Below are positions 1-5,574 of a stretch of DNA of 10,149 nucleotides, piece by piece; position 1 is the first letter of the stretch; each line of letters begins with the position of its first letter. The position numbers were made by a program, and so were the translations under genes. The stretch is from an uncultured Leucobacter sp. (GTDB lineage Bacteria; Actinomycetota; Actinomycetes; Actinomycetales; Microbacteriaceae). The stretch is from positions 1 through 10,149 of the forward strand of contig CAMFIY010000081.1 of assembly GCA_945952575.1 (NCBI GenBank), in the 5' to 3' direction. Under the pieces are notes generated by a model. The model searched no databases, was not told the origin of the DNA, and saw only the letters and a program-made list of their open reading frames with translations.

Positions 1-52
1 TCACCGACCGGCTGACAGGAAAACCGGTCGGAACACTCACCAGGCCAATTCA
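1..52 (+). mobile_element. Probable right end of an IS3-type insertion sequence (partial)
   Basis: Bases 28-52 are the reverse complement of bases 10095-10119 at 22 of 25 positions, with 14 identical bases at the outer end and 7 at the inner end. The copy finishes in ...CCAATTCA at 52, and similarity to the other copy stops exactly there. A CA terminus paired with a TG terminus at the other copy is the pattern of IS3-family ends. On this reading bases 1-52 are the last part of an IS whose transposase gene lies to the left of the window. Seen directly: the repeat and its limits. Inferred: the IS family and orientation. An alternative is a repeated operator shared by two outward-facing promoters. 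Confidence 0.55.
4..31. repeat. Inverted repeat (hairpin), 8-base arms
   Basis: Arms at 4-11 (CCGACCGG) and 24-31 (CCGGTCGG) are perfect reverse complements around a 12-base loop. There is no T-tract after either arm. It overlaps the inner part of the putative IS end, so it may be a terminator behind the transposase gene or a transposase-binding structure. Confidence 0.5.
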
Positions 53-64
53 CTTTGACTCATC

Positions 65-110
65 CCGCACCGCCCAGGTATAGCCCGGATGGAGTCAGGG
101 GGCGGTGCGG
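65..110 (-). terminator. Candidate terminator hairpin, perfect 11-bp stem
   Basis: Arms at 65-75 (CCGCACCGCCC) and 100-110 (GGGCGGTGCGG) are perfectly complementary, with a 24-base loop. The hairpin spans the stop codon (95-97) of the leftmost minus-strand gene and would end the multicopper oxidase operon. No U-tract follows on the minus strand, which is common for hairpins in high-GC actinobacteria, so whether it terminates by itself is uncertain. It could also block transcription entering from the flanking IS. Confidence 0.5.
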
Positions 111-343
111 CCGGCGAGGATGCCGCCGGCGATGAGGAGCAAAGCGCCCATCGGGTAGCCGGCTGCGAGATCGATCCAACCCTCGGGCTGGGCGGGGCCG
201 AAGGCTTCGAGGTGGGCGAGCCAGTGCACGATGAGGATCGCCGTTCCGAGCACCATGAGCAGTTGGCCCAGTCGCACGAAGCGGCGATGGCGACGGTATG
301 CGGGATCGGGGCCCGGTATGCCAGCAGGCGGGTGAGTCTTCAT
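95..343 (-). CDS. Small two-helix membrane protein of unknown function
   Basis: This 82-residue protein has a basic N-terminus (residues 1-24) and two hydrophobic stretches, about 26-45 (ending in the motif HWLAHL) and about 55-79 (rich in Gly and Ala, with a Pro). I know of no assigned function. It begins 31 bases after the multicopper oxidase stop on the same strand, so it is most likely the last gene of that operon. The ATG at 343 has no good purine-rich ribosome site in front of it (the upstream bases are C-rich), so translation may depend on the upstream gene; no better start is visible. The histidines in HWLAHL could bind metal, but this is a guess. Its tail overlaps a strong hairpin. 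Confidence 0.65.
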   Translation of the reverse strand: MKTHPPAGIPGPDPAYRRHRRFVRLGQLLMVLGTAILIVHWLAHLEAFGPAQPEGWIDLAAGYPMGALLLIAGGILAGRTAP

Positions 344-374
344 GAGGGGGTGTGATTTCTCGCTGCGAGTGGGG

Positions 375-1880
375 CTACTGCCGGTAGGCGATGGTCGCCA
401 TCATCCCGGCTTCGCCGTGGTAGAGGTTGTGGCAATGAGTGAGCCACTGGCCGGGGTTGTCCGCGTCGAACTCGAGGCGGAGCGTCTGGCCGGGAAGCAC
501 GATCGAGGTGTCCTTGCGGGGGCCGCCGTCGGGGTGTTGGTAGGTGTGGCCGTGCAGATGCATGGGATGCCACATCGTGGTCGAGTTCGTGATGGTGAGC
601 GCGACCCGCTCCCCCTCGCTGATCGCGAGGGCGTCGCGGAGGGGGTCGTCCATGTTCATGCGGGAGCCGTTGATCGCCCAGTCGTACTCCTCCATACTGC
701 CCGTGAGCTCGAGGGCAATCGTGCGATCCGCGCGCTTGGAGGCCAGCGCCACGTCATCCGCTGCCGTCAGATCGGCGGCGATCGTGGGGGTGCGGGTCTG
801 CGGGAGAGCGGTGCCTGCCGGGGGCGGGGAACCGGCCCCGGTGGAGAGGATCGCGACGGCCTGGTCGACTTTGCCGAGCGCCTCGGCGATGACGGCGAAC
901 ACGCCGTCGCCGGCGGTGATGATCGCGTCGTAGCGTTCCCCCATCCCGATCACGACGCTCTCCGCCTCGTGCGGTGCCACGGGGTAGCCGTCCGTGTGGG
1001 TGATCGTGAGGAGGTGCCCGGTGACGCCGAACCGGAACGCGGTGTCACCGCCGGCGTTGATGATCCTGAGCCGGATCCGCTCCCCCGGTTTCGCGGTGAA
1101 GGTCTCGGGATCGAGCCGGGGGCGCCCGTTGATGAGGTAGAGCGGATAGTAGACGTCTCCCGCGTCGCCGCCGAGGAGGTCGGAGGTGGCACCCATGAGG
1201 GTGTTGCCCATCCGCATCGGCATGCCGCCGTGGTCCATCCCGCCCATACCGCCCATGCCGCGGCTGAGCTCCGCGAACACGTCGTCGGGGGTGGCCGTGA
1301 CGCCGTCGAGCCAGTCGTCGAGCACGATCACCCATTCCCGGTCGTAGTCGGCCCGCTCACGGGGGTCGTCGATGATGAGCGGCGCGTACAAGCCCCGGTC
1401 GAGCTGCGTGCCCACATGCGGGTGGAACCAGTAGGTGCCCGCGTGCGGCAGCGCGAACTCATAGGTGAACGTGTCGCCGGCGTCGATCGCGGACTGCGTC
1501 AGCCCCGGCACCCCGTCCATATCGTTGCGCAGAGCGAGGCCGTGCCAGTGCACGGTGGTCGCATCGGGCAGGTCGTTGGTGAGCGTCACGCGGAGCAGGT
1601 CGCCGACATTGCCGCGGATCGGCTCCGCGGCTGAGGCGCCCCGGTACCCCCAGGTCTTGACGGTCTGCCCGGCGAGATCCAGCGTGACGGGCTCTGCGGT
1701 GAGCGCGCGTTCGATCGTCGCCCCGGTGGTCAGGCGGCCCGCCTCGGCCGCATCGACCGCGTCCGCCGTGGGCGAGAGGAACGCGGAGCCCTGCCGGGGA
1801 GTGCAGGCGGCCAGGCCCACGGCGGCGAGGGTCAACGTGCTGGCGGCGAGGAACTGGCGGCGATTCAGGGAGACGGTCAT
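375..1880 (-). CDS. Multicopper oxidase, Tat-exported lipoprotein (CueO/CopA-like)
   Basis: At 501 residues this is a full-length three-domain multicopper oxidase, probably oxidising Cu(I) to Cu(II) outside the membrane with O2 as acceptor. All copper-site motifs are present: H111-W-H113, H153-P-H155, H438-P-M-H441-L-H443 and H482-C483-H484, with H488 and M493 completing the type 1 site. A Met/Gly-rich insert at about 208-234 (with GGMDHGG) resembles the methionine-rich copper-binding segments of cuprous oxidases. The N-terminus is a Tat signal (NRRQFL, residues 6-11) running into a lipobox, L-A-A-C26, so the product should be a membrane-anchored lipoprotein exported already folded. I chose the ATG at 1880 because GGAAAGG lies 6 bases upstream. 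An earlier in-frame ATG at 1931 overlaps the stop of the peptidase gene (ATGA) and would add 17 residues; it remains possible. It sits second to last in a four-gene operon. Confidence 0.93.
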   Translation of the reverse strand: MTVSLNRRQFLAASTLTLAAVGLAACTPRQGSAFLSPTADAVDAAEAGRLTTGATIERALTAEPVTLDLAGQTVKTWGYRGASAAEPIRGNVGDLLRVTLTNDLPDATTVHWHGLALRNDMDGVPGLTQSAIDAGDTFTYEFALPHAGTYWFHPHVGTQLDRGLYAPLIIDDPRERADYDREWVIVLDDWLDGVTATPDDVFAELSRGMGGMGGMDHGGMPMRMGNTLMGATSDLLGGDAGDVYYPLYLINGRPRLDPETFTAKPGERIRLRIINAGGDTAFRFGVTGHLLTITHTDGYPVAPHEAESVVIGMGERYDAIITAGDGVFAVIAEALGKVDQAVAILSTGAGSPPPAGTALPQTRTPTIAADLTAADDVALASKRADRTIALELTGSMEEYDWAINGSRMNMDDPLRDALAISEGERVALTITNSTTMWHPMHLHGHTYQHPDGGPRKDTSIVLPGQTLRLEFDADNPGQWLTHCHNLYHGEAGMMATIAYRQ

Positions 1881-1927
1881 CCGAGGCCTTTCCGGGGTCG
1901 ACGAGGTGCGGGGGTACGGGGCGGGGG

Positions 1928-2689
1928 TCATTGCGCGTTCGCTTCGATGAAGGGAAGCGGGTCGATGGGCTCACCGTTCAGGCGCAGTGCGAGGTGCAGG
2001 TGCGCGCCGAAGGACAGGCCGGTGTTGCCCACCCGTCCCGCCTCGTCGCCACTGCGCACCCGGTCGCCGACCTGGTAGGCGTGAGACTCGCCTTCCATAT
2101 GGCAGTACCTGCTGGTGAGGTCTTGCCCGTCCACGAGGTGCTGCACCTTGAGCGAGAAGCCGCAGCCGTCGTTCGCCCAGCCCGCTTCCACGACCACCCC
2201 GTCACCGATGATACGAATCGGCGTGCCGTTGGCGGCGGCGATGTCCTGGGCATCGTGGAACTGCTCCACAGGGACGGTGCGGTAGCCGAAGCCGTCGGTG
2301 AGGGGCATGGTCTGGTCGAAGGGGTAGCGCAGTTTCGTATCGGTCAGCCGTGAGGGATCGACGAGGCCCTGCTCGGCGTTCACGCGCTGCGGCGCGACGG
2401 GGGCGGCCTGCACTTCGACCGCGCCGATCGCGTCCAGGCCCGCGGCCTCGAATGCGGCAGGGCCGCTCACGAGCTGCTGCGCGGGGAGCTCTGCGGCCGC
2501 GGCCCCCGGCACCGGGGCGAACGGGGTGGGGAAGACAACGGGGCTCATCAGGCCGGCCACGCTGAGCGCCGCAGTCGCGGTGGCGATGAAGCTGCGCCGT
2601 GCCCGTCGGTGGCGCGCGCCGCCGCCAGTGCCGCCCGAGAGGAAGTCGAATGACGGCATGGGGGTGAGATAGACCTGCTGGGTGTTCAT
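1928..2689 (-). CDS. Secreted M23-family metallopeptidase (LytM-like)
   Basis: This 253-residue protein is a zinc peptidase of the M23 family, which normally cuts peptide bridges in peptidoglycan. The C-terminal domain (about 132-250) carries the expected residues: H145-x3-D149, H197 in YCHM, and H230-L-H232. The active site looks complete, so this is not one of the catalytically dead members. Residues 27-60 form an arginine-rich export signal with a twin-arginine-like ARRSFI followed by a hydrophobic run. A low-complexity Ala/Pro/Val linker follows. C186 and C196 may form a disulfide. The ATG at 2689 is chosen because a G-rich ribosome site precedes it and because it overlaps the stop of the small upstream gene as ATGA, implying coupled translation. 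A long N-terminal extension in the same frame (to 2902) reads as non-coding. Its place in front of a copper oxidase is unusual; the link to copper is inferred from context only. Confidence 0.88.
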   Translation of the reverse strand: MNTQQVYLTPMPSFDFLSGGTGGGARHRRARRSFIATATAALSVAGLMSPVVFPTPFAPVPGAAAAELPAQQLVSGPAAFEAAGLDAIGAVEVQAAPVAPQRVNAEQGLVDPSRLTDTKLRYPFDQTMPLTDGFGYRTVPVEQFHDAQDIAAANGTPIRIIGDGVVVEAGWANDGCGFSLKVQHLVDGQDLTSRYCHMEGESHAYQVGDRVRSGDEAGRVGNTGLSFGAHLHLALRLNGEPIDPLPFIEANAQ

Positions 2690-2802
2690 GCGAAGATCCC
2701 CCCGATGACGTAGTAGTTGCCGATCGCGACCGGGATGCTCAGGACGAGGGTGCTGGGGATGAAGACGGCTGGGTTCTTGAACGGGTTTCGACGTGAATGC
2801 AT
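2686..2802 (-). CDS. 38-residue single-helix membrane protein (small ORF)
   Basis: The predicted protein has a short basic head (MHSRRNPFKN), then one hydrophobic segment at about residues 12-35 ending in GNYYVIGGIFA. The stop codon (TGA, 2686-2688) overlaps the start codon of the M23 peptidase gene as ATGA, a typical sign of translational coupling and good support that this short frame is real. A GGAA lies about 6 bases before the ATG at 2802. It would be the first gene of the peptidase/oxidase operon. I do not recognise a family. It could be a small subunit or anchor for the peptidase or oxidase, or a leader peptide whose translation opens the peptidase start. Many gene callers would miss it. 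Confidence 0.6.
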   Translation of the reverse strand: MHSRRNPFKNPAVFIPSTLVLSIPVAIGNYYVIGGIFA

Positions 2803-3126
2803 AACTGTTCCATGGGTCGGTGGCCAGGGGATACGAAAGGTCCGAGGCTGCGGCACGCAGCACCGCAGTTGCTCGGAGGACACGAGCGACATGCACGCGC
2901 ACCGGCGGGGTGGGCCTGTGATCGAGTTGCCCATGCCGGCCGGATGGCCTTGGACGCCGTACTGTCGCGACACGAGCGAAGCACGCTCAGCGTGCAGGTC
3001 CTCGGTCAGGGTCGGCGTCGGGCAGCTTGACCGCCAGGACGAGTTCGGGCGTCAGTCGATCTGCCGCATCGCTCGCCGCGGCTGACTGCCGGGGTACGTG
3101 TGCAAGCTCGTGCCGGGGGCCTGGTT
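2803..3126. other. Intergenic stretch of about 320 bases, no convincing gene
   Basis: I see no reading frame here with protein-like composition on either strand; the open frames that cross it are rich in Arg, Ser and Pro and have no recognisable motif. It separates the minus-strand DUF6153 gene from the small membrane gene that starts the peptidase/oxidase operon, so the operon promoter should lie here, but I cannot identify a clear -35/-10 pair. The one structured element is the two-part hairpin at 2841-2877, described separately. The frame ending near 2989 on the minus strand contains a short run (ELVLAVKLPDAD) that looks more protein-like than its surroundings and might be a relic. Confidence 0.5.
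2841..2877 (-). repeat. Two-block hairpin in the leader of the peptidase/oxidase operon
   Basis: Outer arms 2841-2846 (TCCGAG) and 2872-2877 (CTCGGA) and inner arms 2849-2853 (TGCGG) and 2863-2867 (CCGCA) pair around a 9-base loop, with a small unequal internal loop. It lies about 40 bases upstream of the ATG at 2802 on the transcribed minus strand. It could be an attenuator or leader structure, a terminator for the upstream gene, or an operator. The sequence does not decide between these. Confidence 0.4.
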
Positions 3127-3585
3127 TCAGGTGCGGCTGATCGACAGCGCGAATAGCGACGGCGGACGGGCCACCGGCGGTGCGGGCCGTGCGCGGGTCA
3201 GCCAGCCGGCGGACTGCGCGGCGGCGCGGGAGAGGCGGAATAAGGCGGGCCGGAGCAGGAAGAGTAGCCCGGTCAACAGGGCCAGCATGCACAGCATGAG
3301 CATGCCTAGGTGCCCGTGACCGGGGGCCGTGCCGTGCGCGCAGCTCGCGTCGCAGTCGACCGCTGCCCCGCTCACCGGGCCGGCGAGGGCACCCGCCTCT
3401 ACCGCGTGCGCGGTATCGTCGGCGGTTACCGTGCTCGCAGGCACGGGCGCGTCGTGCGCGGTCGTGCTACCAGACAGGGAGTGCATCGCGACCAGGCCAA
3501 AGACGAGCATCAGCACGATCGCGAACACCGTTCCGGCGCTCTGGAAAAGGGAACGCGTGGCTGCACGGTTCAGCAAATCTCGCAC
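3127..3585 (-). CDS. DUF6153 family membrane protein
   Basis: This 152-residue protein matches the actinobacterial DUF6153 pattern as I know it: two membrane helices (about 17-35 and 93-111) around an outer loop, and the conserved C-terminal tail PPSLFALSISRT. The loop before helix 2 holds C78-x3-C82, H84, H90 and H92, and C99 lies in the helix, a cluster that could bind a soft metal such as Cu(I). Function is not established; the family is often met beside DUF305 and copper genes, which fits this site. The start is a GTG at 3585, supported by AAAGGGGG about 6 bases upstream. Its promoter region carries the repeats at 3596-3619. A second family member lies on the other strand at 4191-4694. 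Confidence 0.8.
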   Translation of the reverse strand: MRDLLNRAATRSLFQSAGTVFAIVLMLVFGLVAMHSLSGSTTAHDAPVPASTVTADDTAHAVEAGALAGPVSGAAVDCDASCAHGTAPGHGHLGMLMLCMLALLTGLLFLLRPALFRLSRAAAQSAGWLTRARPAPPVARPPSLFALSISRT

Positions 3586-3595
3586 ACCAGCCCCC

Positions 3596-3619
3596 TTTCG
3601 TTATGGTTTCGTTACCATA
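3596..3619 (-). promoter_or_regulatory. Candidate operator: direct and inverted repeats before the DUF6153 gene
   Basis: Two overlapping symmetries are visible. TATGGT (3602-3607) and ACCATA (3614-3619) form an inverted repeat with a 6-base spacer. On the minus strand, TAACGAAA occurs twice (complements of 3607-3614 and 3596-3603), with starts exactly 11 bases apart, one helical turn. The second copy touches the ribosome site of the GTG-started gene. Direct repeats one turn apart are typical of response-regulator sites, and the inverted repeat would suit a dimeric repressor. The position next to the gene start supports a regulatory role; the regulator is unknown. Confidence 0.4.
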
Positions 3620-3697
3620 CCATGTACTCCTGAGCCGCCGCCAGACTCACCCCGTCACCTCGTCGCGGCGACTCGGCCGCCCCTCTCCGCGCGGTTC

Positions 3698-4048
3698 CTA
3701 CGCGGCGGCGGACACCGCCCTCGAGCGGCATGCGCGCGCAGAGAGACGGCAGGCGAGGTAGATGAGGAATGAGATCGTGGTGAAGTACGGGCTGATCGGG
3801 AAGGCACTGCCCAGGGCCAGGAGGATGCCGCCCACGCTCGCGGTTACCGCGAATACGATGCTGAGCAGGGGTACGACGACCGGGGAGGCTGACACGCGCA
3901 GCGCCGCCGCCGGGGTGACGAGGAGGGAAAGCACGAGCAGGGCGCCGATAATCTGGATCACGACGGCGACGGCGAGGCCGAGCAGCAGCATGAAGACGAT
4001 GGATAGGGTGCAGGTGTGTACGACGCGGCCGGCGGCGACGGCTGCGAA
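3698..4048 (-). pseudogene. Broken 3' fragment of a Zn/Mn-type ABC transporter permease (ABC-3 family)
   Basis: The frame encodes about 116 residues that resemble only the C-terminal part of ZnuB/MntB-type permeases: a helix with GLAVAVVIQIIGALLVLSLL followed by LVTPAAALRV, another helix with SVGGILLALGSAFPISPYF, and a final helix with SFLIYLACRLSA. Family members are usually 270-300 residues. In the same frame a TGA at 4049-4051 blocks any upstream continuation, and the N-terminal half and the partner ATPase and binding-protein genes are absent. An ATG at 3991 (97 residues) could still be read, but it has no obvious ribosome site and would lack most of the channel. I take it as a remnant of an earlier metal-uptake locus cut by insertion of the right arm. 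Confidence 0.75.
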
Positions 4049-4190
4049 TCAACCGATCCGCCGGCTGTCGCACGGTTCGACCCGGCCGTGGTTCTCAGCG
4101 AGGAACGCCGGAAATGCTTTAGCGTAGAACGCAGGACATGCCTGATCTGCGGATCCAGCGCGGCACGGGGATGGAGAAGAGGAGACAACG

Positions 4191-4694
4191 ATGCAGACCG
4201 GACGTGGAGTGCCGCGCGGCGACGCGCCACGCCGCCGTCTGCTTATCTTCGGCCTGCTCGCCTTGGTGCTGGTGGGGCTGCTCGGCATGCATGTGCTAAT
4301 GATCCGGCGCGCGCAGAGATCTCAACGCGTAAGATCCCCGGCCGCGCTCATGGCGAGTGACCACGAGGCCATCGGTGCTGGCATGATCGGCGGCGAGCTG
4401 CCGGCTGCCGATTCGGACAGGCATGCTACGGGTGCTACTGCCGCGCCGCTGGCACCGGCTGGAGACGCCCACTGTCCTGGCTCGTGCGAGGATCCGGCCC
4501 CCAGCCACGTCATGTTGATGGTGGGGTGCGTGCTCGCGCTGCTGGCGGGCTTCATACTGCTGCTCATACCGCTCATGCTGGGATATTCCTGGCACTCTCT
4601 CGTCCTCGCGATCCGCTCTTTGCCGCTTGCGGGCGGCGTTTTGCCGCGCCCCCGTCCGCCGTCTCTCATCATCCTCTCAATCAGTCGCACCTGA
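4191..4694 (+). CDS. DUF6153 family membrane protein (second copy)
   Basis: At 167 residues this is a distant paralogue of the minus-strand protein at 3127-3585. It shares the layout and the tail PPSLIILSISRT. Helix 1 spans about 16-37 and helix 2 about 107-129. The loop before helix 2 contains C95-x3-C99 and H106, and C113 lies in helix 2, matching the Cys/His pattern of the other copy (C-x3-C, then H, then C followed by LALL). This supports a metal-related role, which remains unproven. The ATG at 4191 follows GAGGAGA at a spacing of about 6 bases. It is the first gene of the plus-strand arm, 96 bases before the DUF305 gene, and a strong hairpin lies in that gap. The two copies are far too different for a recent duplication. 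Confidence 0.8.
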   Translation: MQTGRGVPRGDAPRRRLLIFGLLALVLVGLLGMHVLMIRRAQRSQRVRSPAALMASDHEAIGAGMIGGELPAADSDRHATGATAAPLAPAGDAHCPGSCEDPAPSHVMLMVGCVLALLAGFILLLIPLMLGYSWHSLVLAIRSLPLAGGVLPRPRPPSLIILSISRT

Positions 4695-4702
4695 TTTGCG
4701 CT

Positions 4703-4727
4703 CGCTCCGGCCACGATTGCCGGAGCG
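4703..4727 (+). terminator. Hairpin, perfect 9-bp stem, between DUF6153 and DUF305 genes
   Basis: Arms 4703-4711 (CGCTCCGGC) and 4719-4727 (GCCGGAGCG) pair perfectly around a 7-base loop. It begins 8 bases after the DUF6153 stop codon. There is no U-tract. It may be a partial terminator that lowers downstream expression or a stabiliser of the upstream message end. Confidence 0.55.
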
Positions 4728-4790
4728 TGGCTGCGCTCTGCCTGGGGCGCGAATCTCCCAATGTTGACTGAACCGAAAGGACGCACACTG

Positions 4791-5408
4791 ATGCGTATTC
4801 GCACACTGGCGCTGGCTTCAGCCGCGCTGTCCACCGCCCTCCTGCTGACCGGCTGCTCCCCGAGCGGAACGTCGGGCGGGATGGCCGGCATGGATCACGG
4901 ATCCAGCTCGTCGTCGACTCCCGCCGAGTCCGACGCGGAGTTCAATGCCGCCGACCAGACGTTCGTGACGATGATGATCCCGCACCACCAACAGGCCATC
5001 GAGATGGCCGACATGCTGCTCGCCAAGGACGGCATCGACGAGCGAGTGATCGAGCTCGCCCAGCAGATCAAGGATGCCCAGGGCCCCGAGATCGAGACCA
5101 TGCAGGACTGGCTCGAGGACTGGGGCATCTCCGCCGATGACTCGTCGATGGGCGGCATGGAGGGAATGGATCATGGCGGCGGCATGATGTCCGACGACAG
5201 CATGACCGCGCTGGAATCGGCCACGGGCGTCGAGGCGACCCGGCTGTTCCTGCAAGGCATGATCGAGCACCACAACGGCGCGATCATGATGGCCGAGATG
5301 GAGCTGTCCAACGGGCAGAACCCGGATGTGCTGGAACTGGCGCAGCAGGTCATCGACGGCCAGAAGGCCGAGGTCACCACGATGCAAGAGATTCTGGACA
5401 GCCTCTAG
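4791..5408 (+). CDS. DUF305 lipoprotein with two His-rich repeats, probable copper binding
   Basis: This 205-residue lipoprotein has a lipobox L-T-G-C22. It contains two related four-helix-type half-domains, each with an HH pair: MMIPHHQQAIEMADM (H65, H66) and GMIEHHNGAIMMAEM (H160, H161), both followed by a helix of the type LA-QQ-I/V. The DUF305 family is ferritin-like in fold and often sits in copper loci; binding of Cu(I) by its Met/His residues is likely but inferred. Two Met-rich linkers, GGMAGMDHG (about 29-37) and GGMEGMDHGGGMM (about 121-133), repeat a motif also found in the multicopper oxidase. The start at 4791 is preferred over an ATG at 4761 because GAAAGGA lies about 9 bases upstream and the signal peptide begins there. 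It lies between two hairpins and may be transcribed largely on its own. Confidence 0.9.
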   Translation: MRIRTLALASAALSTALLLTGCSPSGTSGGMAGMDHGSSSSSTPAESDAEFNAADQTFVTMMIPHHQQAIEMADMLLAKDGIDERVIELAQQIKDAQGPEIETMQDWLEDWGISADDSSMGGMEGMDHGGGMMSDDSMTALESATGVEATRLFLQGMIEHHNGAIMMAEMELSNGQNPDVLELAQQVIDGQKAEVTTMQEILDSL

Positions 5409-5429
5409 CCATCCTCGATAGGAGCGGGC

Positions 5430-5465
5430 GTGGGAGCCCGACCACCGTTGGTGCGGGCTCCCCAC
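5430..5465 (+). terminator. Strong terminator-like hairpin after the DUF305 gene
   Basis: GGGAGCCCG (5432-5440) pairs with CGGGCTCCC (5454-5462). Inside, CACC and GGTG add four more pairs around GTT, with a two-base bulge. The stem can extend outwards with a one-base bulge. It starts about 20 bases after the stop codon. There is no U-tract, but the hairpin is the strongest in the window and probably separates DUF305 transcription from the downstream genes. Confidence 0.65.
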
Positions 5466-5574
5466 CGTCCTGCCGCTGCTCTTGACACCGGTTCTCCGCG
5501 TTTCGCGGCCGGCTTCCTTCACCTACCCATCGGCCAAATCTGTCATCGTCCTGCTCTCCCGAAAGGCCACTCTG

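Noticed and set aside
342..1634. Long plus-strand frame (430 residues) opposite the multicopper oxidase
   Set aside because: It is a shadow of the oxidase gene. The product is rich in Arg, Gly, Val and His with no domain pattern, while the minus frame carries all copper-site motifs.
2717..3085. Plus-strand frame of 122 residues over the intergenic stretch
   Set aside because: It runs antisense over the small membrane gene, has many Arg, Cys and Ser residues, and shows no ribosome site or motif.
4049..4288. Minus-strand frame whose end (CPAFYAKAFPAFLAENHG) looks protein-like
   Set aside because: It shares its frame and stop with the upstream edge of the permease remnant, but I recognise no family, its first half is Ser/Arg/Pro noise, and it runs antisense through the start of the DUF6153 gene.
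5482..5487. Perfect TTGACA as a promoter -35 for the propeller and ATPase genes
   Set aside because: No AT-rich -10 hexamer lies 16-19 bases downstream; the bases there are GCGGCC-like. A promoter in this gap is likely, but this hexamer alone does not place it.
4818..5522. Minus-strand frame (234 residues) opposite the DUF305 gene
   Set aside because: It is a shadow of a clear lipoprotein gene and has no recognisable domain.
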